DNA from: UBA9732 sp963599445
Lineage (GTDB): Bacteria; Spirochaetota; Spirochaetia; Sphaerochaetales; Sphaerochaetaceae
Assembly: GCA_963599445.1 (NCBI GenBank)
Contig: CAVBWZ010000001.1
Coordinates: 1 to 64,000 of the forward strand
Direction: 5' to 3'
Length of the DNA stretch: 64,000 nt
Below, piece by piece: positions 49,167 to 57,571 of the stretch. Position 1 is the first letter of the stretch, and each line of letters starts with the position of its first letter. The notes below the pieces were generated by a model, which made no database searches, had not been told where the DNA came from, and worked only from the letters and a program-made list of their open reading frames with translations. Made by a program: the position numbers and the translations under genes.

Positions 49167-50654
49167 ATGCAAAGGCAGTGCGTCGCCATAGATTTGAAGT
49201 CGTTCTATGCCTCAGTGGAGTGCTCCAAGTTTGGACTTGATGCCTTGGACACTCATCTCGTTGTCGCTGACGCCTCCAGGACTGACAAGACCATCTGCCT
49301 TGCAGTGTCTCCATCCCTCAAAGCCTATGGAATAGGTGGAAGATGCAGGCTGTTCGAGGTCAAGGCCGCGGTGAAGGCCGTAAATGAGGAACGCAGGAGA
49401 AGAGCTCCAAACCATAGGTTCACAGGAAAGTCCTGCAGTGCCAAGGAGCTGGGGGAGAACCCTTCCCTTGAACTTGATTTCAAGATAGTTGCTCCAAACA
49501 TGGCCCATTACATGGAGGTGAGCGGGCAGATATATGGAATATACCTAAAGTACGTTGCTCCTAGCGACATACATGTGTACTCCATAGACGAAGTGTTCAT
49601 GGATGTCACGCATTATCTTGGAATGTTCAGGATGACGGCCAAGGAACTTGCAATGGCAATGATAAAGGAGATTCTGGAACAGACTGGAATAACCGCCACT
49701 GCCGGGATTGGAACGAACCTATACCTATGCAAGGTCGCCATGGATATCATGGCAAAGAAGGTACCTGCCGATGAGCACGGGGTGAGGATAGCACAGCTTG
49801 ATGAAATATTGTATAGAAGACTCCTTTGGAGCCACAGACCAATAACGGATTTTTGGAGGATTGGCCGTGGCTACAGGGATAGGCTTGCAAGTCTTGGCCT
49901 GTATACAATGGGTGATGTCGCTAGGTTCTCGCTTACGAACGAGGATGTACTTTACAAGACGTTTGGAGTGAATGCGGAGCTTCTCATAGACCATGCCTGG
50001 GGCTATGAACCTTGTTCTATGAAGGACGTCAAAGCCTATAAGCCAAAAAGCGGAGGGTTCTCCACTGGCCAGATCCTTCCTTGTCCGTACAAGGCTGACA
50101 AGGCAAGGCTTGTGCTCAAGGAGATGATGGATTCAATGGCTATGTCCCTTGTGGAGAAGGGCTATGCCGCGGACTCCGTAAGCATATACATAGGATATGA
50201 CTCGGACTGGCCTGAAACGTACAAAGGTCCAATCTCCAAGGACTATTACGGACGTCTCGTCCCCAAAGGGTCTCATGGCAGTACAAAGCTGGGAGCATCG
50301 ACCACTTCGTCCCAGATTCTCATCAAAACAGCAATCGCTGTCTTTGACAGAATCGTCGAGAAGGAACTGCTGGTGAAACGTCTGGGGATTGGCGTCGAGT
50401 GCAAGGACAAGGGCATGAAGGTTCAGCCATCGCTGTTCGACTTTGGGGAAGACTCCACACTGCCCCATGTCTCTGAGGAAGCCTCTCAAATGGACAATGA
50501 CGAGAAATGCAATGACAAAGAGAGAAAACAACTTGAGGTTGCACTTGCTTTGAAGAAGCGTTTTGGAAAGAACGTGATTCTAAGGGGTATGGATTTGGAG
50601 GAAGGCGCTACGGCAATGGAGAGAAACAGCCAAATAGGAGGACATAAGGCATGA
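49167..50654 (+). CDS. Y-family DNA polymerase of the UmuC/UvrX group
   Basis: The 495-residue protein differs from the DinB at 5047. Catalytic residues D9 (VAIDLKSFYASVE) and D141-E142 (YSIDEVFMDVT) are present, with Y14 at the steric-gate position. TATAGIGTNLYLCKVAMDIMAKK is the HhH-adjacent motif. QPSLFDF near residue 425 is a good beta-clamp-binding peptide. The C-terminal 60 residues are charged and not conserved. Such polymerases are SOS or plasmid/phage-associated in Firmicutes and give mutagenic lesion bypass. GGGAGAG precedes the ATG. The stop overlaps the next small gene. Confidence 0.9.
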   Translation: MQRQCVAIDLKSFYASVECSKFGLDALDTHLVVADASRTDKTICLAVSPSLKAYGIGGRCRLFEVKAAVKAVNEERRRRAPNHRFTGKSCSAKELGENPSLELDFKIVAPNMAHYMEVSGQIYGIYLKYVAPSDIHVYSIDEVFMDVTHYLGMFRMTAKELAMAMIKEILEQTGITATAGIGTNLYLCKVAMDIMAKKVPADEHGVRIAQLDEILYRRLLWSHRPITDFWRIGRGYRDRLASLGLYTMGDVARFSLTNEDVLYKTFGVNAELLIDHAWGYEPCSMKDVKAYKPKSGGFSTGQILPCPYKADKARLVLKEMMDSMAMSLVEKGYAADSVSIYIGYDSDWPETYKGPISKDYYGRLVPKGSHGSTKLGASTTSSQILIKTAIAVFDRIVEKELLVKRLGIGVECKDKGMKVQPSLFDFGEDSTLPHVSEEASQMDNDEKCNDKERKQLEVALALKKRFGKNVILRGMDLEEGATAMERNSQIGGHKA

Positions 50655-50899
50655 TGAGGGAAGATGTGGATGGACAGCCTGACATGCCGCATGGCAGTGG
50701 CTTCCAGAACGGAGAGAGTGTCAAAGGGAATGCCTACGACGATATCATCGGTCTTGGAAGATGGAATCCAAGACACCATGCGAGGATGAGTATGGATGAC
50801 AGGGCTGCCCAGTTTGCGCCTTTTGCGGCCTTGGTTGGGTTCGAGGAGGTGATTGGAGGTGTGCAGGCCCGGCATGAAGCTGAGTTCGAAAAGAAGTAG
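50651..50899 (+). CDS. Small partner protein of the Y-family polymerase (DRAAQFAPFAAL motif)
   Basis: An 82-residue acidic protein overlapping the polymerase stop by four bases. The core YDDIIGLGRWNPRHHARMSM then DDRAAQFAPFAAL is a motif I recall from small proteins encoded right after Y-family polymerases in Clostridia and Treponema, sometimes called YolD-like. The role is unproven; control or recruitment of the polymerase is a reasonable guess. Confidence 0.78.
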   Translation: MMREDVDGQPDMPHGSGFQNGESVKGNAYDDIIGLGRWNPRHHARMSMDDRAAQFAPFAALVGFEEVIGGVQARHEAEFEKK

Positions 50900-50918
50900 G
50901 TCCCTCGGCTGACTCTCT

Positions 50919-50972
50919 TTTACAAACAATTTACCGTATATCGCTATGTCTTTTACATTCCTGCTCTATCTT
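50919..50972 (+). promoter_or_regulatory. Pho-box-like promoter of the pst operon
   Basis: TTTACA (50919), TTTACC (50930) and TTTACA (50952) start at multiples of 11 bases apart (11 and 22), one helical turn each, as in PhoB/PhoP boxes. TATCTT (50967-50972) follows nine bases after the last repeat, matching an activator-dependent promoter without a -35 box. Confidence 0.6.
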
Positions 50973-50997
50973 GTGGGCGTAACAGGAGATGTAAAAG

Positions 50998-51825
50998 ATG
51001 AAAAAGACAGTTGCATTGATTCTGATGGTTGTCATGGCAGTGTCCGTGGCATTTGCAACAGGTAACAGTGAAAAGGGCGCGAACGGCTCAGTGTCCAGCT
51101 CTGTATCAACCGACGGTTCCACTTCAATGGAGAAGGTGATAGGCGCTCTTGGTGAGTCGTTCATGCAGCAGCACAGCTCGGTAACGTTCACATACAATCC
51201 AACGGGTTCCGGTTCTGGAATAAAGGCGGTGCTCGAAGGACGTTGCGACATAGGGCTTTCGAGTAGGGCCCTCAAGGAAGAAGAGAAGTCACAGGGACTT
51301 GTTGAGACAGTCCTTGCATACGATGGGATAGCATTGATCGTAAACCCCAAGAATCCAATAGACGAGTTGGATGTAGACACAATCGCCAAGATGTTCAAAG
51401 GCGAAATCACCAACTGGAATGAAGTGGGTGGCGACGATGCAGGTATAGTTCTGATAGGGCGCGAAGCTGGAAGCGGCACTAGGGATGGGTTTGAAAGCAT
51501 AACCAAGACAGTGGACGCCTGCCGCTACCGCCAGGAGCTTACCTCCACGGGGGACGTGATAACGACGGTTTCACAGAACCCGTATGCAATAGGATATGCA
51601 TCACTTGCAGCCATAAAGGATTCGGTCAAGGCTCTTGCTGTGAACGGAGTGAATCCAAGCGAAGAGACCGTCAAAGATGGAAGCTATGCAATCCAGAGAC
51701 CGTTCGTGCTGGTGACAAAGCAGGGTGTAGCCCTTTCGAACGCAGCCCAGATGTTCTTCGAGTATGCGACTTCCGCTGAAGCGGCGCCAATCATAGGAGC
51801 AGCAGGTGCAGTCGCTGCGAACTGA
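50998..51825 (+). CDS. pstS: Phosphate ABC transporter substrate-binding protein
   Basis: The 275-residue protein has a signal peptide (about 1-20, cleaved near AFA) and the phosphate-binding loops NPTGSGSGIKAV, DIGLSSRALKEEE and GREAGSGTRDGFE. It is periplasmic and short for PstS (usually 280-350). AGGAG precedes the ATG. First gene of pstSCAB-phoU-phoBR. Confidence 0.93.
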   Translation: MKKTVALILMVVMAVSVAFATGNSEKGANGSVSSSVSTDGSTSMEKVIGALGESFMQQHSSVTFTYNPTGSGSGIKAVLEGRCDIGLSSRALKEEEKSQGLVETVLAYDGIALIVNPKNPIDELDVDTIAKMFKGEITNWNEVGGDDAGIVLIGREAGSGTRDGFESITKTVDACRYRQELTSTGDVITTVSQNPYAIGYASLAAIKDSVKALAVNGVNPSEETVKDGSYAIQRPFVLVTKQGVALSNAAQMFFEYATSAEAAPIIGAAGAVAAN

Positions 51826-51835
51826 GCGGAAAGGG

Positions 51836-52768
51836 ATGGTGCAGACCAAAGCCAAAAAGGCCAAGGTCCTGCAAGTCCCCTGCGGACAATCAAAAGGAAA
51901 AAGATTCGAGGCCGTTATGCATGGAGTATTCCTTGCATGCGGTCTTTTGACCATTGGATTCGTACTGCTTATAACCATATACCTTGTTGTAAGCGGCATA
52001 CCCGCAATCCACAAGATTGGTTTTTTCAAGTTCATGTTTGGAACCAAGTGGGCGTCCACCGCAGCAGAGCCTTCCTTTGGGATTCTTCCATTCATACTTA
52101 CGAGTATATACGGCACTGCAGGGGCCATGTTCTTGGGCATTCCAATGGGCTTCTTCACTGCAGTGTATATTTCAAAGTTTGCGCCAAAGCCTGTTCGGAA
52201 CATCCTGATGGGTGCCGTTGAACTTTTGGCGGGGATTCCATCGGTCGTCTATGGTCTGGTTGGAATGCTTGTGATTGTGCCGGGGATAAGGACCTTGTTT
52301 GGACTTCCTGATGGCGCAAGCCTTCTTGCCGCCATAATCGTCCTTTCTATTATGGTGCTTCCTTCCATAGTGAAGGTGTCCGTCAACGCTTTGGATGCAG
52401 TCCCCAGGGAATATGAGGATGCTTCGCTCGCTCTGGGTGCGAACGAGGTGGAGACGGTTTTCAGGGTATCGGTTCCTGCGGCGAAGAGTGGAATAGCCGC
52501 ATCCATAGTCATGGGTGTTGGAAGGGCCATTGGCGAGGCCATGGCTGTCATGATGGTGTCAGGCAACGTAGCCAACATGCCGCTTCTTTCAAAAGGCGGT
52601 CTTTTCGAGAGTGTCAGGTTCCTGACGACGGCGGTGGCCAGTGAAATGGCATACTCTGCCGGACTTCAAAGACAGGCACTCTTCTCAATCGCCTTGGTGC
52701 TGTACCTGTTCATTCTAATGGTGAATGCGATTCTCAATTCCATCCTCAAGAAGGGAGGTGGGAAATGA
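51836..52768 (+). CDS. pstC: Phosphate ABC transporter permease PstC
   Basis: A 310-residue inner-membrane protein with six helices. PstC motifs: FGTKWAS, LLAGIPSVVYGLVGMLVIVP, and the EAA loop ALDAVPREYEDASLALGANE. Start ATG at 51836 with GGAAAGG close upstream; GTG at 51806 would overlap pstS by 20 bases. The stop overlaps pstA by four bases. Confidence 0.92.
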   Translation: MVQTKAKKAKVLQVPCGQSKGKRFEAVMHGVFLACGLLTIGFVLLITIYLVVSGIPAIHKIGFFKFMFGTKWASTAAEPSFGILPFILTSIYGTAGAMFLGIPMGFFTAVYISKFAPKPVRNILMGAVELLAGIPSVVYGLVGMLVIVPGIRTLFGLPDGASLLAAIIVLSIMVLPSIVKVSVNALDAVPREYEDASLALGANEVETVFRVSVPAAKSGIAASIVMGVGRAIGEAMAVMMVSGNVANMPLLSKGGLFESVRFLTTAVASEMAYSAGLQRQALFSIALVLYLFILMVNAILNSILKKGGGK

Positions 52769-53601
52769 AGAGATCCGTATATTCAACGGTTTTGAAGGCT
52801 GCAATGTACGCATCCGTCGCCATCGTGCCCTCTCTCATAGTGGTTTTTGTCTGCTATGTTCTTGCAATAGGGGTTCCCAATATAAGCTGGAACCTATTGT
52901 CAACAAAGCCAAGTTACCTAACTGGGAATATTGGAATTCTTCCTGACATCCTCAACACGGTGTACATGATAGTCACGACCCTCCTGATAGTCCTTCCATT
53001 GGGGGTTGCGGCTGCGGTGTATCTTACCGAATACGCTACGAACAAACGTGTGGTGGGTGCTATAGAGTATGCCGCCGAGACTCTGTCTGGAGTCCCTTCC
53101 ATAGTCTACGGCCTTGTGGGAATGCTGTTCTTCTGTCAGTTCCTTGGAATGAAGACCTCACTCCTTGCGGGTTCGCTTACACTTGTCATCATGAACCTTC
53201 CAACCGTCATGAGGACCACTCAGGAAAGCCTCAAGACAGTACCCCAAAGCTATAGGGAAGGTGCATTTGGACTCGGAGCAGGGAAATGGAGGGTCATAAG
53301 GACCGTAGTGCTTCCCTCCTGTGTGGATGGAATCGTGACAAGCTGCATCCTTTCGTGTGGAAGGATATTGGGGGAGTCCGCAGCGCTTCTTTTCACTGCA
53401 GGCTTTGCACACTCGCTCAATGGCTATTTCAAGGCATTGCACAATGCAGGGGCCACGCTTACCGTTGCGCTCTACTTCTATGCAAAGGACCAAGGCGAGT
53501 TCGAGGTTGCGTATGCGATTGCAGCCATACTTCTTGTCCTTGCGCTTGTCATAAACCTTGCAGCGAACCTTGCCGGACGCAGACTCAAGAAACGGAGATG
53601 A
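52765..53601 (+). CDS. pstA: Phosphate ABC transporter permease PstA
   Basis: A 278-residue permease with six helices. It has AAVYLTEYATN, ETLSGVPSIVYGLVGMLFF and the EAA loop LKTVPQSYREGAFGLGAGKW, matching PstA. AAGGGAGG precedes the ATG inside pstC. Confidence 0.92.
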   Translation: MKRSVYSTVLKAAMYASVAIVPSLIVVFVCYVLAIGVPNISWNLLSTKPSYLTGNIGILPDILNTVYMIVTTLLIVLPLGVAAAVYLTEYATNKRVVGAIEYAAETLSGVPSIVYGLVGMLFFCQFLGMKTSLLAGSLTLVIMNLPTVMRTTQESLKTVPQSYREGAFGLGAGKWRVIRTVVLPSCVDGIVTSCILSCGRILGESAALLFTAGFAHSLNGYFKALHNAGATLTVALYFYAKDQGEFEVAYAIAAILLVLALVINLAANLAGRRLKKRR

Positions 53602-53604
53602 AAA

Positions 53605-54408
53605 ATGGAGAACATTGAAGCAAAAAGCGTGGAGACGCAGAACATGGAAGGTATGGAAAGCATAATCCAGGTCAAGGACCTAAGCCTGTGGTATGGTCAG
53701 AACCAAGCCCTCCACAATGTATGCATGGACATAGGAGCTGGTCGGATCACCGCCCTGATAGGGCCAAGCGGCTGCGGAAAATCCACCTTCCTCAAAACGC
53801 TCAACAGAATGAACGATTTGGTGCAAGGGGTCCGCATCCAAGGCAAGGTGTCGTTCGAAGGCCAAGACATATACTCACCTCAGACCGATGTCTCTGAGCT
53901 GCGTCGCAGCATTGGGATGGTGTTTCAGAAACCCAATCCTTTTCCAATGAGCATATACGACAACGTTGCGTACGGGCCAAGGACCCATGGAACCAAAGCC
54001 AAGGCTAGGTTGGACGAGATAGTGGAGACCTCTCTTAGGGACGCCGCAATATGGGATGAGGTCAAGGATAGGCTCAAGAGCAACGCTTTGGGACTTTCCG
54101 GAGGGCAGCAGCAGAGACTGTGCATAGCACGGGCCCTTGCGGTGCATCCAAAGGTCCTTCTCATGGACGAACCTACAAGTGCGTTGGACCCAATCTCCAC
54201 TTCAAGGATAGAGGAGCTTACACTGCAGCTGAAAAGCGACTATTCGATAGTGATTGTGACACACAACATGCAGCAGGCTGTGAGGATATCGGACGATACG
54301 GCGTTCTTCCTGCTGGGGGAGCTTGTTGAGTTCGGCGACACTGAGCGTATGTTCTCACAACCTATGGACAAACGCACAGAGGACTACATAACGGGGAGGT
54401 TTGGTTGA
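53605..54408 (+). CDS. pstB: Phosphate ABC transporter ATP-binding protein
   Basis: The 267-residue ATPase has Walker A GPSGCGKSTFLK (about residue 52), PstB-specific LNRMNDLV, Q-loop GMVFQKPNPFPMSIYDNVA, signature LSGGQQQRLCIARALA and Walker B LLMDEPTSALDP. An N-terminal extension of about 20 residues precedes the domain; ATG at 53644 is an alternative. Confidence 0.95.
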   Translation: MENIEAKSVETQNMEGMESIIQVKDLSLWYGQNQALHNVCMDIGAGRITALIGPSGCGKSTFLKTLNRMNDLVQGVRIQGKVSFEGQDIYSPQTDVSELRRSIGMVFQKPNPFPMSIYDNVAYGPRTHGTKAKARLDEIVETSLRDAAIWDEVKDRLKSNALGLSGGQQQRLCIARALAVHPKVLLMDEPTSALDPISTSRIEELTLQLKSDYSIVIVTHNMQQAVRISDDTAFFLLGELVEFGDTERMFSQPMDKRTEDYITGRFG

Positions 54409-54409
54409 T

Positions 54410-55054
54410 ATGAGAAGCAGATTCGACGAGCAGCTTGAGTCCTTGAACAGGGCCCTTATAGAGATGGGGTCTCTGTGCGAAGAGGTCATAGACATAGTCA
54501 TAAAGGCACTTGCGGATGGAAACCGTCATTTGGCAAAGAAGGTTGCGCCGCTTGACTGCGAGATAGACCGCATGGAGAGGTCCATAGAGTCCATGTGCCT
54601 CAAGCTCCTTTTGCACCAGCAGCCGGTTGCACGGGACCTTAGGATGATATCGTCCGCACTCAAGATGATAACGGATATGGAGCGCATTGGCGACCAGGCT
54701 GAGGATATAGCGGAGATAATAGGTTTTCTGGAGAAGGACGCCGGTATGAAAGGGACTTCCCTGCAACGCATGGGGGAGTCTGCAAGAGGGATGGTGGCTC
54801 AGAGCGTAGAGGCGTATGTTGGCAAGAACCTTGAACTTGCACGTAGTGTGGTCTCCCAGGACGACGTAGTGGATGCCCTCTTCATAGAAGTCAAGAAGGA
54901 GCTCATAGGAGATATTGCATCGAATCCTGATGAGGGGGAGTACATACTTGACCTGTTGATGATAGCGAAGTACTTTGAGCGTATAGGCGACCATGCGGTG
55001 AATATAGCCCAATGGGTTGTGTTCTCCGTCACCGGCGAACACGAGGAGGAGTGA
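54410..55054 (+). CDS. phoU: Phosphate signalling regulator PhoU
   Basis: The 214-residue protein is two PhoU three-helix bundles, each with the metal-binding-type motif (DMERIGDQAEDIAE near residue 85 and YFERIGDHAVNIAQ near 190). It links PstSCAB to PhoR. GGGGAGGT lies nine bases before the ATG at 54410, inside the end of pstB. Confidence 0.94.
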   Translation: MRSRFDEQLESLNRALIEMGSLCEEVIDIVIKALADGNRHLAKKVAPLDCEIDRMERSIESMCLKLLLHQQPVARDLRMISSALKMITDMERIGDQAEDIAEIIGFLEKDAGMKGTSLQRMGESARGMVAQSVEAYVGKNLELARSVVSQDDVVDALFIEVKKELIGDIASNPDEGEYILDLLMIAKYFERIGDHAVNIAQWVVFSVTGEHEEE

Positions 55055-55055
55055 C

Positions 55056-55793
55056 ATGATTTGGTGTGTGGAAGATGATCCAAGTATCCTTGACGTTGAG
55101 CTTTACGCCCTTGGATCCACAGGGTTCGAGACACGTGGCTTCGAGGATGGAACCTCCTTTTGGAACGCTTTGGTGGAAGTTGAGGAAAAAAGCGAACAAT
55201 GGCCTGAACTTGTAGTCTTGGATGTGATGTTGCCAGGTATCGATGGAATTGAGCTATTGAAACGCATTAGAAAATCAAATTCCTTCTCTCTTGTCCCTGT
55301 CGTCATGGCTACTGCAAAGGGGTCTGAATACGACAGGATAAAGGGACTGGATGCAGGTGCGGACTACTACATTGCAAAGCCTTTTGGAGTCATGGAGCTC
55401 GTCTCCTGCATCAAGGCGGTGTTGAGACGCTGTAAGCCCATGGAGAAGGATTCAAACATACTGAAGGCGGACGGCCTTGTGCTCAATGTGGACGAACGTA
55501 CCGTGAAGGCCGGAGGTCGCGATGTGATTCTCACCTACAAGGAGTTCGAGGTCCTTAGACTCTTCATGGCCCACCCGGGAATGGTGTTCTCCCGCGACAA
55601 GCTCTTCAACGAGGTCTGGGGGTTCGACTACTACGGGGAGTCCCGTACGGTTGACATGCACATAAGGACGCTTAGGCAGAAGCTTGGTGACTACGGCTAT
55701 CTTATAAGGACTGTAAGGAACGTGGGCTACGGCTTGGCATCTGAAGACGCTGTTGACGACCCTTCCAAGGACGAGCCTTCCACGGAGCGATAG
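55056..55793 (+). CDS. phoB: Phosphate response regulator (OmpR/PhoB family)
   Basis: The 245-residue regulator has a receiver domain with phospho-acceptor D56 (LVVLDVMLPGIDG), acidic D7/D8, and IAKPF. An OmpR-type winged helix (about 130-228; LTYKEFEVLRLFMAHPGMVF, SRTVDMHIRTLRQKL) follows. The ATG at 55056 starts the receiver fold and has GAGGAGGAG upstream. Its place between phoU and a kinase identifies it as PhoB/PhoP. Confidence 0.9.
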   Translation: MIWCVEDDPSILDVELYALGSTGFETRGFEDGTSFWNALVEVEEKSEQWPELVVLDVMLPGIDGIELLKRIRKSNSFSLVPVVMATAKGSEYDRIKGLDAGADYYIAKPFGVMELVSCIKAVLRRCKPMEKDSNILKADGLVLNVDERTVKAGGRDVILTYKEFEVLRLFMAHPGMVFSRDKLFNEVWGFDYYGESRTVDMHIRTLRQKLGDYGYLIRTVRNVGYGLASEDAVDDPSKDEPSTER

Positions 55794-55796
55794 CGA

Positions 55797-57509
55797 ATGA
55801 CCCGCAGGATAATGATTGCGATAATATCGGTCTCTACGTTCGCCTTGGTGCTTGGCCTCTCCCTCGTGGTGGGGCATGTCTACCTAAGCTATGCCAAGTG
55901 GACTTCGAACCAGCTTGAGGACGACTTGGCATTGGCGTCCAAAGGGGTTGAGCTTTCCGGCTTGGAATACCTGAAGGCTATGGGAAAGACCAATTCGATT
56001 GGAGCCGAGGAATACCGATTCACTTGGATCTCAAGCGATGGGCAGGTTCTTTTCGACAACGAGACCAACCTTGCATACAGCGAAAACCACAAGGACAGGC
56101 CCGAGTTCATACAGGCTGAGCAGACGGGAAGAAGCTCCATTACAAGGTATTCCTCCACTCTCCTTGAGACGACTACGTACTATGCCGCAAAGCTCTCCGA
56201 TGGTTCCATACTTAGAATCTCTGCAAGCAGGGAGTCCGTCCTTAGGATGGTCTTGGTTGCAATGCTTCCGCTTTTGCTGGTGCTTGCCATTGCGTGGGTG
56301 TTCGCATTCACCCATGCAAAGTACATAGCCCTCAAGATCGTTAGGCCTTTGAACTCGCTTGACTTGGACAACCCTTTGGACAACGACGTCTATCCTGAGA
56401 TAACCCCTCTTTTGAAAAGGATATATACGCAGCGCCAAGAACTTGACACCCAAATGCTCGCTTTGCAGCAAAGGGCGGATGAGTTCGACCAGATATCCCG
56501 CAGCATGAGCGAGGGCCTCATGGTCCTTGACGTGAACGGCAGCATAGTGAACATCAACGATGCGGCTATGGACATGTTCGATCTTGACGATTCCTGCGTT
56601 GGCCATAGCTTCCTTGAAGTCTACCGCACGCATGACTTCAGCGCCGCTGTGAAGAGCGCCCTTGCAACTGGGCATGAAGAGCTTAGGCTTGAGCGCAACG
56701 GCCGTGTCTTGAGGTTCTCCATGAGCCGCATGATGTCGTCCGGCACAGTCCTTGGCCTTGTCATCCTTGCGTTCGACATAACGGAGAAGGCTGCAGCCGA
56801 GGACATGAGACGCGAGTTCTCCGCAAACGTCTCGCACGAGCTCAAAACACCTCTTCAGGGCATAATGGGAAGTGCCGAGCTCATTGAGATGGGGATAGCC
56901 AAGGGCGACGACGTGAAGCGGTTCGCATCCAACATACGAAAGGAAGCGTCCCGAATGGTCAACCTCGTTGAGGACATAATGGGTCTTTCCCAGCTTGACG
57001 AAGGGGTCTCGTCTGCATACGAAGTCATGGACGTTGCATCGATTGCAGACGATGTCAGGGATGAGCTTTCAGATGCAGCCAAGGTGAAGGATGTCTCCAT
57101 TGCAGTCGATGCACAATGCCGTCCATTGGAGCTGATGGGAGTCCCCCGTCTCATACACGAGATGCTCTACAACCTTGTGGACAATGCAATAAAGTACAAC
57201 ATCCAGGGCGGAAAGGTGGATGTATCCGTCTCGTTGGACGATACGTCCAATGTTGGAAATTTTGTGGTTCTGGAGGTTTCAGACACAGGCATTGGGATTC
57301 CAAAGGAGCATCTTCCAAGGATATTCGAACGCTTCTATAGGGTGGACAAGAGCCATTCGAGGGCTTCAGGCGGCACGGGTCTTGGCCTTTCCATTGTAAA
57401 GCATGTCGTCATGTACCATGGAGGCAAGGTGTCCGTGGAAAGCAAGGTTGGAAGCGGAACCAAGTTCGTAGTGGTCCTTCCCTGCAGCCCCAAAAGTCCA
57501 ACCGTGTAG
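55797..57509 (+). CDS. phoR: Phosphate sensor histidine kinase (PhoR-like)
   Basis: The 570-residue kinase has two membrane helices (about 5-30 and 160-178) around a periplasmic domain, a PAS domain (about 235-325; MSEGLMVLDVNGSIVNINDA), HisKA with H347 (FSANVSHELKTPLQG), and HATPase_c with N (LYNLVDNAIKYN), G1 (VSDTGIGIPKEHLPRIFERFYR) and G2 (GGTGLGLSIV) boxes. Two bases separate it from phoB. It phosphorylates PhoB when phosphate is scarce. Confidence 0.92.
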   Translation: MTRRIMIAIISVSTFALVLGLSLVVGHVYLSYAKWTSNQLEDDLALASKGVELSGLEYLKAMGKTNSIGAEEYRFTWISSDGQVLFDNETNLAYSENHKDRPEFIQAEQTGRSSITRYSSTLLETTTYYAAKLSDGSILRISASRESVLRMVLVAMLPLLLVLAIAWVFAFTHAKYIALKIVRPLNSLDLDNPLDNDVYPEITPLLKRIYTQRQELDTQMLALQQRADEFDQISRSMSEGLMVLDVNGSIVNINDAAMDMFDLDDSCVGHSFLEVYRTHDFSAAVKSALATGHEELRLERNGRVLRFSMSRMMSSGTVLGLVILAFDITEKAAAEDMRREFSANVSHELKTPLQGIMGSAELIEMGIAKGDDVKRFASNIRKEASRMVNLVEDIMGLSQLDEGVSSAYEVMDVASIADDVRDELSDAAKVKDVSIAVDAQCRPLELMGVPRLIHEMLYNLVDNAIKYNIQGGKVDVSVSLDDTSNVGNFVVLEVSDTGIGIPKEHLPRIFERFYRVDKSHSRASGGTGLGLSIVKHVVMYHGGKVSVESKVGSGTKFVVVLPCSPKSPTV

Positions 57510-57571
57510 ATTTTGTGTACTTGTCGTTTGGAGTCGTTGCCTGCGTTGCCTGTTTGTAGTAACTTCCTCGT

